Shown here: in pieces, positions 16,149-29,800 of the stretch
Layout: each line of letters opens with the position of its first letter
Position numbering within the stretch: the first letter of the stretch is position 1
Assembly (NCBI GenBank): GCA_033026295.1
Contig: CM065170.1
Coordinates: forward strand, 34,385,051-34,449,050
Origin: Channa striata
Lineage: Eukaryota > Chordata > Actinopteri > Anabantiformes > Channidae
Reading direction: 5' to 3'
Length of the DNA stretch: 64,000 bases
Position numbers and translations under genes: made by a program
The notes under the pieces: generated by a model
Databases searched by the model: none
Told to the model about the DNA's origin: nothing
The model's input: only the letters and a program-made list of their open reading frames with translations

Positions 16149-17461
16149 GGCAAACGGGAGAAGGGGGATGAGAGCGGTGATCAGGTCAGAGGAGACGGAC
16201 GGGGAGACTATGGATCACCGGCCTGCTGCAGGTCTTCACCTGGGAACAGAAGACAGGAAATACAGGGAGGTTCAGTGTGTCAATGACTGAACTGTAACTT
16301 TTGTCCTGTCATGGTCTAAAACTGCTGCACCACCATGATCCAAAGCGTCTCTGCCAGCAGCCAAAAAGCCGACGGCCCAATAATAAAGTAGCTTATGAAT
16401 CTGCGGCCATGAAAAAACAGATTTTGCTTTGGGTTTGCCCCCCCGATGGTGGAAACTGTGGATAATAATAGCTCAGATAACAGCGGGTGTTTGAGCCGGG
16501 TGGACGATGGCATCCTCCCTAAAGTGAGGGAGAAGTGAGCAGGTAATGCTCGACTGCTTTTGCGTCCCCGCAGCTTTAAGTCTTAAATGAATCACGACTT
16601 CTCGCTGATGAAGTCACTGTTTCCTCTTCTTCACTGCCACCTTCCGTGATTTCTGTGCAACGAAGCATCATCTCACTGTCTTTTCGTCTCTTATCATGTG
16701 TTACATGAATCTGTATTTGTCTTTCCTGCATTGACACTCAGGCCTCCTGGGCTGTTTCCTACATCCTTCCTTGGCTTTTCCTTTGCCCGACTTCTTCTCC
16801 TCCTTCCTCAGCTGACCTGGATGCCACTGCTCCTCTTTACTTTGTGTAATTAATTACGTCCCTGGGGGTTGGGTCCTGAAGGAGCAGATAAAAATGAGTT
16901 TGACAGGGTAAAATGGAAAGTCCTAAATCCTTCTGCTGCTGCTCTGACTTTGACCTTTAACCTCTGACTTCTCTGTGGTGTCAAGTCCGGTTCAGAAACT
17001 TGTGTCTGTGTGCTGTGAAACAGCTACTCGCATGTTTATGAGCCTTTAAACAAATCTGTCAATGAGTGTTGCCTAAACCACAACCTGCTCCCACCGCTCC
17101 TTTAATGAAAGCATCTCCTCCAGCCTCCTGGTCCTGACTGAGACCGAGCGGAGCAGGTAAACACGAAGTCAACCTCACTTTCCTGCAGGGAAGGTGGTTT
17201 AAAAAAAGCGTGGACACAAACAGCTGGGAGCCAGTGGTGAGTCCAGCCCAGTCTCAAAGAGTCATGGAGACGACACTGTGATGTAACAGTGAGAGGAGGA
17301 AGTGAGGTGACTGAGTTCACCGACACGACACCAGAATCTTTAAGCACAAAAAAACGGTTCAGATGTGTGTTTGACAGTGAACACACACTCACACACACTT
17401 TTTGATCCAAACATGTCATGTTAATAATGATCTGCTGTGAGAGGATTAGCAGGATGCCACA

Positions 17462-17464
<3 letters not shown>

Positions 17465-17494
<30 letters not shown>
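17465..17494. repeat. (GT)15 microsatellite
   Basis: Uninterrupted GT run followed by seven T. Confidence 0.95.
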
Positions 17495-17497
<3 letters not shown>

Positions 17498-20400
17498 TTT
17501 AAGCTGTTTTGTGCCTCAGATCCAAATGTGCAGCGTCCAGGTTTGCAGACAGATCATCCTTGTTGATCTGGAGTTTCTTCTTCTATTGTCCGATTCAGAA
17601 ACAGCAACAACAACACCACCGCTCTCCTCCTCCCTGCCCTGCATGTTGCCACGACAACGGCGGGATGCTGACAGGCAGCCGGCACTCGGCTCTGGTCCAA
17701 AGTAGGACCAATGGAGGAGCAGCTTAAGCTCCCATAGCAACAGCATGAAAGCCAATCAATGGGCTCGTCTGTTCCCTCTGAATGTGTTCGACGTCAGCAA
17801 GTGTTTGTGTGTGTGTCTATAGAAACCTCCTCTAACCCATAACACACAGCACCGCCACCAGGACTGGGGACCACAGTCAGAGCTTCACTCTGCATCAGCT
17901 TCCTGTGAAGCATCTGCTCCTTCAGCCACGTTAAAGGTGCTGAATTCCTGCTCAATAAAGACATGAAACATGAACCGTAAAAGGTCCAACCAATACGAGG
18001 AGGCTGGAGGACGGAGTCTGAGCCTGTCAGCCGGTGTTGTAGTTCTGAGAGCAGCACATTGATCGGCCTTAGGACTAAAAGACACCAAACCCCGTGGTTT
18101 AACCTGGTTCAGACTGTCCCAGACACACTGACACAGATGTTCTTCTCCAGCTCTGACGTCATGGCTCCAAACTCAGACGAAGCCTCCTCATGAATAAGGA
18201 AAACTGGGGCTATTAATACACGGGCCGGCTGAGAAGCACATGCTGCATCCAGTCTGACGCTGCAGCTCGGATCACTCGGGGCTTGAGCGAACGACGGACT
18301 CAGAGCCGCAGTTTGTGCAGAGATTGAAGAACAAAGCGCTGAACATTCACGAGCAACAGCTCGGACGTGTTCCGGATTGCTAGAGGACGTTACTGTGCAA
18401 ACTCAACACTTTCCACATCAAAGAACTAAAAACCAGTGAAGCAGACGAAGGAGGAGGAGGAGGAGGAGCCCAGCGTCCGTCCTGACTGTCAGACTGGACA
18501 CTGACAAATCCAGTCTTGGACACACGGATGCCTGAAGAATAGTTTGATGTTTGCAGCACTTTTACACACTGACATTGAAAAACTAAAAACACTTTCTTCA
18601 AACCTTCTTCATGCAACTTGTTTTCATGTTTGCACACAGTGAATAAAAGTATGACAGTCCAGTGAACTGACTGAGGGAAGGGACAACGTGTGTTTGTCTT
18701 TGTGAAGACGTTCGATCAGACCAAACCTGCAGGTTTTACTTAAACACTTTGCTCACGTCTCACAGAGCAGATAGTGTTTTGCTCCCAAACATCAGCAGAG
18801 CCCGGATTCACTCTGCATCCTAAACAGTTTTTCCCTGCAGTCGCACAAAAGAAGCTTTTCCAAAGCAGCTCCGACTGCTTCGCCACACGTGCACGTGTTT
18901 AAATTCTCTACGTGTCACCGTCTTTGTCACCTCCACAAATTCTCATCACGCTCTGACTAAATTCAGTTTGTGCCTGATGCTGTGTAGGTTTCATAACCTG
19001 TGACTCATGAAGCCTGTTCCACGTTGCTCCCTGTGGCGCCACTGAAAGACCAGGACCATGTGAAAACACAAGCCACACAGAGAAAACATGCAGATGGACA
19101 TTCCTCATTCACACCTGCAGAGTTTGAATTAGCAACTGGACAATGTTCATTTAAATGAGCTTATTGATTAACTCAATTCCATGAGTAAAAAGTCGAGTTA
19201 TTAAGTAAAAAGAAACGTTCAGTAGATGATCAGTAGGTGTAAAACTACGTAAAGGTCCTAAACCAGATTCCTGAGGGACTCCACAGGCTCTGTAGAAATG
19301 ACCACGTGTCTCCTGTCTCTCAGGGAGACGGGAAGAAAGTTAAGCCATTTATTTTGCAGTTTGTGGATCAAAATTGAATCTGTCGCTCAGTGAAACTAAC
19401 TAGGATTAAGTTTTACAAGTTGCACTGATGGACTGAATCTCCTCAAACATGCCTGGCGTCATTGTGTAGTTTGTTGAGTGTCCATTGTTGAGTGAGAATT
19501 AATTTGCTTTATGATCCTGAAACTCAAAAAGAAAAAAGCGTTTCCAATATTGGAAAAGTGTTTGGAACTCGTTAACTTTACTCAGCTACTTTGATGGGAC
19601 TGTGAAACTGAAAATAACAAACGTGTAAAGTTTTTTAAAGAATTGTGAGATGTGCAACAAGGCCGCGAACTGTCACTGTGTCACGCAACACATGTCACCA
19701 AGACCAAACAACAGGACGGCGTGTGTCACCGTGGTGACTAACGCCAAACCCTCAGAGTGGTGAGTAACGTGAGCTGCAGAGGAGTGATACGACGACACGA
19801 CACAACTGAGCCGTGACTGTTCCTGGACTGGTGCCAGTTCCCAACTTCCTGTGGGGGGGTGAACCCACGTCTAACCTATAGACGTTACAAATCAAAAATT
19901 TACAGATCAGAGAGAAAAAGGAGACGGTGTAAAGACAAAGGAGGAGTGATGAGACTACAAACTTCGCCCTGCTTCTAAAGGCTAAAACAACAATCAAGGA
20001 AACTAATCGAACATGCAGCAGCCTGCAGGTTGATTTTCAAACCTTCAATCTACTGATTCCCCTCAAGCAGATCATACAAATACTCAAATAAACCCACAAC
20101 CACAACCTTAAAAAGCCCCTTAGTTTAGCCTTTAAGTAAATCATGGTTACTCTCATTATCTGAACTGCATCTCAAACAGCTGCAACACAAAGACCCAAAA
20201 AGACCAAAACCATCAGTAATATTTCACCTCCGTCTGTCAGCCACAGACACGAGGAATCAGCTGTGGGACACACGAGCAGCAGGTGGTGCAGGAGTTAAGA
20301 CGAGGAAAGACAGCATCAGTCCCAGTCTGTGCTGTAACACGAAGCATCGGTCTGTGCACCTCAGCTCCAGGGATTCGAACAAGCCCCGAACAATGTGCTG

Positions 20401-21894
20401 CAACACAGACACTCATTCAGAAGTTCACGGTTCCTGTCTGAAAGGATCCGGTCAGTTTTTCAATGAATCCTTAGAGTTCAGTCAGCTCCCCTCTCCATCA
20501 CGGGCCTGATCCGAGCGATGTCCAGAGCGAGTCCTCCGTCCTCAGCCTGTCTCAGCACTGGCAGAATAAACCTCTCTGTCCGAGGTAACAGGCTGCTGGG
20601 AGAGCAGCCAGGACACAGCCTGCTCGTGACGCGTCCCGCAGCTCGCAGCGGAACAACGAGTGTGTCACCGCTTTACGTGGCAGCTTCCGGGACAGAGACA
20701 GGGAGAGGTTGGAGTCAATCCTCCGGCCGAAGGCCACATGTGCACATGTCGATCAATACTGGCTGTGAAAACGTGTCCATGTGGATCAGGGCGAGTGCGT
20801 CGTCACGTGTCGGTGAGACAGAAACACAGGTCTGATGGACGAGGACGAGACAAGTGGACAAATCGGGCTTTGCTCACAGTATACACTGTGTGTAACGATG
20901 GAGGCTGCATTTGTTTTTGTCCACAGGAAAAGACATAGAAGACAAAAACAGAAAAGATCTGGGTCTTCGTTCTGATGAAGACGTGCAGTGTCACAATTCA
21001 GGGACGTCGTCCTTCGAAGTACATGAAGACCAACAGCGGAGACAAACGCAACAACACAAATGTTAAAAGCAAGTCAACTGAAAAGATCAAGTTTTCATAA
21101 AGCTGCAGATTCTCTGTCCAACCAGTGACCTAAACTGGACATCATCCGTAGACCAGACGGTTTCAGTGCAGCCACTGCGACCTACAAAGTCCGCGTAGGA
21201 CTTAACCTCTGAACTGATAGACAGCTAACGTGAGTCCAGATTCATAGAGGCAGACTTCATTCAACAGGAAACACTTGATTTCATTGAAGAGATATTTGAA
21301 AAATCCACAGAATATAATGAAACCTGCACAATAACCACATGTGATCTGCTCTTTAGTCCACAAACCACTTCCTCATTAGTGAGTCCAGGGTGTGAATCAT
21401 GATCCACGACCCGGACAGCTCTGCCAAGTTCATGAAGATCTCATCTGGAACAAAGTCAGGGAGTCTGTCCACCAGGACACAGGTCAGTAATCCAAAGGGT
21501 TCCATTAGTTTTTTTCATTTTAAAACTGTTCATCCAATCGTCAGTGAACCGCTAACAATGAGCCGTGTTTCTGTCAGTTGGTGTCCTGCTTGTCCCCAGC
21601 TTCAGTTCTATGTCGGCCTGGGGAGTGGTGTCTAAGTTTCTGTGGACCTGTCCTAGAAGCTGTTCGTTGGAACAGATGACTCACGCCTTGTGTCTTTTTT
21701 TACATTATTACGTGACTGGTTCTCTCACCCACCAACACCGACACGACTCTGCGAGAATGAGACCTGAGCGGCGAGAGGCCGAGGCGTCCTCACGCCTCCT
21801 CAGACGCTCAGCGAGCGGCTTACATAAGGCTGAGCGCGAACGGACACTAAACGCGGGGCTTCCTCTGCTTGGGCTGAACGTGGAGAATTAGTGC

Positions 21895-21922
21895 GGAGGA
21901 GGAGGAGGAGGAGGAGGAGGAA
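21895..21922. repeat. (GGA)n microsatellite
   Basis: About nine GGA units. Confidence 0.93.
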
Positions 21923-23751
21923 GAGACACTGAGGTTTTTGTCCCTGTCAGGCTGTTTTTAGCCTGTCAGACTGCTGAGAGCGAACATGTGCCTCCAGACA
22001 AACTATTTAGTCTGTAAACGTCTCGAAGCTCCAAGAGACGGACCGAGCTTCTAATCCCATCACGGAGAACAACAAGAGGATCTTTGGTCTTTCTGATTAA
22101 TCAGCAGTTCCTCAACAACAGCAGCTGGAAACAACTGGACTCAGGATCACAGCTCATCACGCTGGACCGGGGCCTCGAACCCCAACAGACTCTAGGACTG
22201 TCATTGACACAGACTCAATATCACTCAAGAACTGAGCTTATCTAGGGTTTGAAAAACTCCAGGAGCCGAGAAACCTGAAGCATAGAAAACCTTAACAGGT
22301 GAAAACTGAATAAAGTGTTGAAAGATCCTCACGCATCAGCCGTAAAACTCCATATTTAAATGTCCTCTCATACTAAACCACAGTCGGTCATAAAATCGTT
22401 TTTTACGATCAAGGCTGCAAAAAAAAAGGTTTTTCATTATTTTAACTGCAGCTGACACTGACACTGACACTGACGTGAAACGTGAAATAAAACACTGATG
22501 ATTTCAAACAAAGGTGAACGAGTTTTCTCTTTTTACAAGGGCCTGAACTTTTCAGCATCATCAAACTAAACGGTAATGTCAGTTTCACCTGCAGCTTCCC
22601 TCAGGTGTCCTCAGAGACACTGTCCGTTTGTCCGTCTTACATAGTCCATCTTCTGACTGTCTGCACCCAGTTTGTTCGCACTGAGCAGGAACCAGAGCTG
22701 GGATCCTCACGGCTGCTAAATTTGAACAGCAGCTGGCTTCTTTTTTTTTAAGGCGCGAAGACGCTGAAGAGACAAACAAACTGAGCGTCCGACTGTTGAT
22801 TGTCAATGTCCACACGTCTACAGCACCTGTCCTGTCTGTCTGACGCCAGTTAGCTTCAGTGCCAGCAGCTCTGGTCACTGCAGGACCCTGAACGCCTCAC
22901 AGCCAACTGACAGGGACCTTACAGCAGTTTAACGGGAGTGTGGAAGCTTCGTGTGGACACGAAAGCACCTCAGCAAGAAGCACGTTTTTACCACTAACTC
23001 GGGCAGAAACCAGCTCGTTTCCTGCCACAATCACCTGAGGCCTGGGGACCCAACAGGCTGCGTCTGTCTCCGTCTGCCTCCCAAACCTCCCACCGTGCCT
23101 TTCACCTAACATATGTACGTCCAGAACGTGTGCGAGCGCCTGCTGCTTCCCGCACAGATCAGGTTTAGCAGCAGGAAGCAGCGCTGCAGTGCAACATGGA
23201 CACTTCCTCTGTGACTTTAGTGTGAACTTTATTCAAATGTCCAACCTGTTCAGAGACGTCCCGCCAGAGTAAAATGCATGAATGTCCTCAGGAAGTGAGA
23301 CAGAAACTCACTGTCCTCACTTCCAATGAAGGTAAAGAACATGGAGGAACAGAACCACAGACAGAACCACAGGGAGCCGTTCTAGTTACCCACTTAAACC
23401 CAGCACCATTGTCTATGTAACCAGGCTTTTATTTTACCGAATCCTTCCGCTTTTGTTTGCAGCTGAAGCCAGAGATCTTCGTCCACACTGAATCAAACCC
23501 GTGAACGCAGCAGCGAGTGTCCGAACTGAAGCTCAAAGCTGCTTTTCACTTTGAAAGTCCACAGCTGAGACATGGAGGAGAGACTCGTCTCAGCTGGACC
23601 CATCATCCATCCCCCCCGAGAATCAGCTGACTGTGGATGATCACCATCACCATCCTCGGCCTTCATCCCCTGTTTTCCACCACCGAACCCACCGGGCCTG
23701 TGATGTTTGTCAGCAGGTGTGTGTCTGTGCAGAGACAAAAGCGACTCACCG

Positions 23752-23786
<35 letters not shown>
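23752..23786. repeat. (ATC)n microsatellite
   Basis: About eleven ATC units. Poly-His and poly-Ile ORFs across it are artefacts. Confidence 0.95.
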
Positions 23787-23787
<1 letters not shown>

Positions 23788-24124
23788 CCGACAGGTTGAC
23801 GCGCCTGGTCCGCGCTCACATGACGCCAGAATCAGGCTCCCAAAGCCGGAACGCGGAGCCTTCGGACGACTGTCACCGCGGCGGATCCCGACCTCAGCTC
23901 TCCTCCATCGGGGAACGGCAAAAAGCGGCCCACAAATGAAACCTGGCCCGGATTTAACGTGTGCCAGCGTAAAACGGGCCTCCGGATCCCCCGGATCCGT
24001 CGGGTTCTGGTCTGGATGGATGGACGGAGGAGACTCGCGTCACGCGCAGCGGCGGAGGATGGAGGCGGCCTCCGCTGCAAAAAGTGACGCGTCCGGCCTC
24101 AAAGCTGCACCACGTTCCCCGATG

Positions 24125-24149
24125 AGGAGGAGGAGGAGGAGGAGGAGGA
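24125..24149. repeat. (GGA)n microsatellite
   Basis: About eight GGA units within the GC-rich patch. Confidence 0.9.
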
Positions 24150-24559
24150 TGGAGGGATGTGGAGCTCCGCTGTTGCCATGGTGCTCCCCGCACACACCGA
24201 GCCGGAAACCGCCCCCCCGCCCGTGAACGACATAAAGTCACGTGAGAGGACATTTCTTGCAGCGCCGTGTGTGGAAGTGACGTCGTCGCACCTTCAGAGT
24301 AATGTCACCTGAGTTCACCTGTTCACTGCTTCCTGCAGGCCCGCAGTCCGGATCAGAACACCCAGCCTGGGCCACACTGGACTGAATCACTTACATCACA
24401 TCTACACAATACATCCAGTGTTTTTATTTGACTTTATTAAATATTTTATCTGGTGTGTGTATGCATGTAAATAAAGATATATAATATATCTTATACATTT
24501 TTATTTTTATGTAACATTTTTTATTTGATACATTGTATATTTTTCAAACTCTTGGAACA

Positions 24560-24632
24560 GTCACATTAACATTTCACTGCAGGTCGTACTGTATTTTATT
24601 GTGTATGTGACAAATGAATTTGAATTTGAACT
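24560..24632 (+). mobile_element. Probable LINE 3' tail remnant
   Basis: TGTGTATGTGACAAATGAAT followed by TTGAATTTGAA resembles the short-repeat 3' ends of fish non-LTR elements (a GTGACAAATAAA-like signal, then GAATTT repeats). No coding part of an element is visible, so this is a short remnant at best. Confidence 0.4.
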
Positions 24633-24736
24633 GAGTAGGAGTTAGTGTTTCTGCTACAATAACGGCAGTTTTCATTTGGCTTGATTGGAAATGTCTTTTA
24701 TTTTAACGAGGGGAATTTAAGTCCATTTTATTAAGT

Positions 24737-24885
24737 TAACGGGACTTAAATGTTATTTCACATCGATGGATGCAGACATTTGGACATAATCATTTCAACT
24801 TAGGATTTTATTTTGGAAATGCACATTTAATTCAGTGCTGATTTGATTTATGTCTCCAGCAGAGGGAGACATGGTTTTATCTCTA
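24737..24885 (+). repeat. Direct duplication, copy 1
   Basis: Shares with copy 2 the ordered blocks CGATGGATGCAGACATTTGG, GGAAATGCACATTTAATTCA and TCCAGCAGAGGGAGAC followed by GTGGTTTTA or ATGGTTTTA. The copies are in the same orientation, about 1.4 kb apart. Copy 1 is the shorter one. Confidence 0.9.
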
Positions 24886-25908
24886 ACTGTTATATTAAAA
24901 CATGACCATCCATTAGGACTTATCATAAAATCTGTGTTAATACATATAGTCTCACTACCTATGGATTTTTACCAACTTAAGTTCTTCAAATAATTCAAGT
25001 TTTGACTAATTATTTGTGATTTATGGTCTGTATAACTTATTGATCTGAGCTTATACATTTAGCATTCAAAGAAAAAAACAAAACATATTTTCTGGATTAC
25101 TTTGGCCATCAGAAGAATTCTGATGAAGCATAGCATTCTGTTTATCACAGACTACTTTGGGTCAAAGTTAGAAATTTGTTTTGAAACTGCTGAATTTTTT
25201 TTTACTTTGACAAAAAGTAACATATGTTGTGTATGAAAGAAACTATCCCAGATCAAACTATCTATCTGTCCCGACCAGACTCTGCATCCCATTAACTGCT
25301 GACAGATTCATTTTTGGGTTTGCACACACCAGTCAAAATCAAAAGGCGCAGGTATGTTGTGATGTCTTTGTAAATTTACCTCCGGGTACCACTAAAGCAG
25401 GAGTTGATGTCATCAGTCCGAGATGTAACATATTCTGTAGGTCCTGGGTTTGTCCTGATGACGTTTTCGGGTGAACGCCTGACCCGATTCCCAGGTGGGG
25501 ATGAAGACCCAGGCACGTTCCTATCCTTTGACTTGAGTGTGACAGCAGCCTCAGCACGGCCAACGTCCTCGTTACTGGATTCCATCGCTCCTTTCTTGGT
25601 CTGGATTCTATTCTGTCTCACCTTCAGCTTGTGACACTCTGTCTTCTAATCCTTCCTCGCTGTCAGGCCTCTCTCCTTCTGACCAGTGTGGTGATCCAAT
25701 ATAAAATCAAGAGCCTCACATATGGTATATGGATTTGTCATGGAGCTGCCACACAATGAACAGTGAGTGAGGCCTCAGAACAGAGAAAAATTCTATATTA
25801 TTAAAAATTATATTGTAACTGTCTGTGAGAACGTCTAACAGATGTTGCTCCTGTGGGAGAGAAACTCTACTGGGCAAAGGTTTCCATCATGGTTGCCAGC
25901 GAACCCAG

Positions 25909-25931
25909 TGTGTGTGTGTGTGTGTGTGTGC
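25909..25931. repeat. (GT)n microsatellite
   Basis: About eleven GT units. Confidence 0.9.
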
Positions 25932-26126
25932 GCACTTGACAAATGATGACGAACCTGTGCTCAGTTTTTTCCACTAATTGTGGTCTCCACCATTCATTTC
26001 TAATGGTCCGTCATTGAATGTCTGGGAACACCAAGACACACAAAATAATTTTTAGATATAAACATTTGAAATTGGTCAAATTTGACCCGAACACAACATC
26101 AGGGTTAAAGTCTGTTTTTTTAAGTT

Positions 26127-26385
26127 GACGTGATTTAAATTTGATTTCACGTCGATGGATGCAGACATTTGGACATTATCATTTCAACTGGTGAAAGTAA
26201 GTTTTCAAATTCAATAGTATTTAAATTGGTGAAGGAGGATTTTTGTTTTGGAAATGCACATTTAATTCAGTGCTGATTTCCTTTTTTTAGTGTCACATAA
26301 ATGTGGGACTTTGAATCACTGGAAGCTCAGCGTCCTTCCACCTCCACCGCTCAAACGTCTCCAGCAGAGGGAGACGTGGTTTTAC
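26127..26385 (+). repeat. Direct duplication, copy 2
   Basis: Same ordered blocks as copy 1, with about 45 and 85 extra bases between them. The last block, TCCAGCAGAGGGAGAC at about 26360-26375, is identical in both copies. Confidence 0.9.
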
Positions 26386-26591
26386 TGGCTGAGTAACAAA
26401 CCCCATGAACCAGCTGAAGGAGGAGGTGAGAAGAGCCGGAACAAGAAGGCGTCACGTTTATCTGGGTGTGTTTGTGCCAAACGTTGCTCCTAAGCAGCGT
26501 TAGGAGCTGGAAGGACCAAAGGGGGCAAAAAGTCACATGAAAATATACATTTATTTATGTGCAAAAGACAGTTTTTAAACACAATGGACAT

Positions 26592-26611
26592 GTATATATA
26601 TATATATATAT
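26592..26611. repeat. (TA)n microsatellite
   Basis: Ten TA units. Confidence 0.9.
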
Positions 26612-26808
26612 TTAGAAAGCTTAATAGCAGATCTGCATTCACTGGATTATTAAAATGGTATTTAGTTTGAACGTTAAAAGCCATCAGAATAGTAAAATCT
26701 TACAGGGATTATGGGCTCTGACTTTAACACTGACTCGCCGCTGTGCCACAGCGCCTGGCCGTTTCGTTCCGCAGGCAGGAAATGAACGTCTGCACCGTTT
26801 CCACCTGC

Positions 26809-29800
26809 TCAGGCTCTGGGCAGGAAGCGCAGGTTGACGGGCTTCCCAGGGATGAGCAGAATTCGAGTTTTCGGCTCCACGGTCGGTGCGCCGTCCTCAG
26901 GCTGGACCTGGTAGTGCTGCATCAGCTGCAGGCAGACACACAGTGGCCAGGCGTCTTAACTCCATGTGTGTGAGACAACTGTGACAGTGAGACTCTTCAA
27001 ACTCACCCTGGACAGAGCTAGGTACATCTCCAGCTCCGCCACCCGCTTCCCCACGCAGGCTCGCACCCCCACACCAAACGGGATGTAGCTGTAGGGGTGG
27101 TGCTGGTAGGAGCCGGGCGCCGCTCTCCTGCAGCTGTCCTCCACGCGCAGCCAGCGCTCCGGGAGGAAGCGCTGAGCGTGGGCGAACTCCGCCTCGTCGT
27201 GACACACGGCGTAGTGACACAGATGGAACAGAGTCTGTGGGGACAGAACAGGGAGACGCCGTGTTTGTGAGGGACACTCCTCGTCACGTCCTGTGCGCGG
27301 TCGGGCTGTCCTACCTTCTTTGGGAACCAGTAGTTGTCCACGACGACCTCGTTCTCAGAGACAAATCGTCCGTTTCCAGGCACCACAGGATACAACCTGC
27401 AGGAGACAAAGACGTTCCACATCCGAGACAATCATCGCCTTGTTTTGGTCTAGAAATACAGTAAAAGCATTTTACAATTCAGAAAGCAGCATCACCAGGC
27501 ACAGTAACAGTTGTATGTGAGACCAGCTGAGATGCAGTAATCGATAAAAGCTCTTTTAGGACATTTTTCAACACGAGAGCTTTCCTGTAAGTACCCGTGT
27601 GTTTGACTTCCCTTCCTAGAATCAGGGCCACCACACAGATATCAACACGAAGAGATTTAAATGTTGTAGGGCAGGTGGATGTGAAACTAAAGCTACGAAC
27701 GTCCACTTTGTGTAAAAACACGGAACGAGAAACGACGTATCGAAGGTGTTAAAACCTCAGTTCTCTGAGCAGCGGTGTGAAAACGAGCATGTGTGTAACG
27801 GTGAGCGAGATGTGACACTTCTCCCAGCCCCGACTTGAGACACGCAGCCAACTTCAAACTTTGTGGCAACAGTTCAGGGGAAGTTTGGCCACGTTGTTTA
27901 CTTGACACTGACATCCTCAACGTTTGAACCTGCAAACCTCCTTTGTGATTATGCAAAGGAACAAAGTTACGGGGGGGGTGCGAGGGGGCTACATCAGCTT
28001 CTGCTGGACTGTAATCAGCAGAGCACAGGCAGGAAAACAAGCGATGGAGGGCGCCCTGGGGACCAGCTGCAGGAACCTCTGAGACAATCCATCATTTACG
28101 AGGTTATAGTTTATAGTTCAAAACAAAAGCAAAACTCAATGTGCTCTTGTCACTGTGGAGAGAGCGAGGGACGACCAGGCGATGGTTGAAGCACACCTTT
28201 GACTGAAGGCTTCGGTCGACGTGCGGACAGAAAGAGGAACGCTTTGCGTGCGCTGCAGCTGTTTGGGTCTGACGAACAGGAACTAGCTGTAACCACAGCC
28301 GGGTCTGTTGCCATATGTTTCAGCAACTGAGAGACGAGGCTGATGCAGCTGCGTGTTTGCTCAGCCTCCGTCTGCAGCTACAAACTCACTCAAACAGTTT
28401 ACTTCCTGTTTCTTGTCAAAATCTTTAAAAAAACCTCCTTCTCATGCTGAATTTGTCTGCTGGTATCAGCAGCTTTTGGCTCTTGTGCAAATACTGGTGT
28501 GGTGGTGTTGGCACGGACTCGGGTTTCTGGTTTACAAAGGAATGAAACTGACCGGAACAGGATGGGACAGAACAAAGGAAGCTTTCAAGCTCCAACACAA
28601 ATGGCCCCAGTGTGACGAAGGCCGATGTGAACCTAAAGCCCTGAATCGCTGCAGACACCTGACGCTGCGGATTCCTTTTGCCCAATCACACCTGCGACCA
28701 CACACCTACAAGCACGTCGCCTGTGTCCATGAGTCAGACCAGCAACACCTACATATTGCTTCACTGCCTCAAGTGTTGGCGTCGCATCCATTTCCTGTAC
28801 CGATGTCTGCCCTCAGATAACCTGCCCTGAATCTGCTGTGGCTGAACATCCTGCCCTGTAAACCCGGCGTCAACGCTGACACAGTGTCTGAGATTGAATT
28901 TATTCTCAGTCCTCAATATTGGGTGTTGCTATGTTTCTGCACCAAACAGCAACTCACCGCAGTATTTCCTTTATGACGGCCTTCAGGTAGGGCATTTGGT
29001 TAAGGTCGTCTGTCGTCGGCACACGCCTGTCCGGACACACAGAGTTCACCTCCTTATACAGTCGGTCCTGGACTCTGGGGTCGCGTGCCAAGTGGTACAA
29101 CGTCCACGACATGGTGTTGGAGGTCTGACAGACAAAGAACACAGTCAGAGAACGTGACCTCGCGGGTGCAGATTTAGCAGAGAAAAACAAGCTGTGGTGA
29201 AATCATTTTGAAATCATTGTATTGAGTTCCAGTCTTCCCATCGCAGACTCTTTGATGCTTCGTGTTTAGTTGAAGCTCGGCTCACATTACAGCCGTGACT
29301 ACACAGGTCTGCAGGTTTCATCAACCTCCCTGTAATGGCTGAAACAGCACCAACAAGCCTGAGCCTCCCTTTGGAATGCAGCCAGTCGGGATCTGTACCT
29401 GCTGTACGTGCAGCGATAGCAGCCAAGCTTCTCGCTGAACGGGCTGTTTTTGTTGCCGCACTTATTCATTTCACTATGGGAGGAAAAAACCCGTACCACA
29501 GCATGTTGTTTCTTTTTAACCAGCCAACGGAAAGTAATAGAAGACAAAACTGAGGTGTGGCCAAACTTTTGAAGGGTTTTGTATGTCACATCTAGCTGAA
29601 GACAAGTCCTACAAGTCCAAGTCCACACCACAAAATAAAATATGTTTGTTAGAGAGTTTCCATTTCTGTAGAGATCAGAGCTCAGATCTGCTCTGCAGTT
29701 GCTCCCTATCTCTTTGTAAGTATTCCTCTTGTTTATGCGTTGACACGTCAGGATTTATGGTTCTGCAGAACTCCCCAGTTGGAAAGCAACTTCTTGGAAG

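Larger units (their letters stand above)
16240..23749 (-). other. Long gene-free interval, probably TMEM198 5' UTR intron
   Basis: About 7.5 kb with no exon that I recognise on either strand. It contains a (GT)15 tract at 17465-17494, GGA-rich runs at about 18450 and 21895-21922, and only short ORFs without family resemblance. The acceptor at 16239 and a strong minus-strand donor at 23749/23750 make it plausible that this is one intron, but nothing in the sequence proves it. Confidence 0.4.
23750..24250 (-). promoter_or_regulatory. tmem198: GC/CpG-rich putative promoter with non-coding exon, minus strand
   Basis: This stretch is markedly GC- and CpG-rich between AT-richer flanks. On the minus strand it ends with a near-consensus donor, ACG|GTGAGTCG, at 23750/23749. 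A (GAT)n run on that strand (23752-23786) would lie just inside the exon end, and a (GGA)n run is at 24125-24149. The nearest minus-strand gene downstream is TMEM198. The long ORF on the plus strand here has low-complexity content and no family resemblance. Confidence 0.4.
24251..26808. other. Intergenic region between TMEM198 promoter and CYP27 3' end
   Basis: AT-rich and gene-free. It holds a LINE-like tail near 24590, a diverged direct duplication (24737-24885 and 26127-26385), a GT tract at 25909-25931 and a TA tract at 26592-26611. Its right end should contain the 3' UTR of the minus-strand P450. The short ORFs near 25.2-25.6 kb match nothing I know. Confidence 0.6.

Noticed and set aside
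23633..24226. 197-residue plus-strand ORF with His and Arg runs
   Set aside because: Built from the (ATC)n and (GGA)n repeats and CpG-rich sequence. No family resemblance, and a better explanation exists as a minus-strand 5' exon and promoter.
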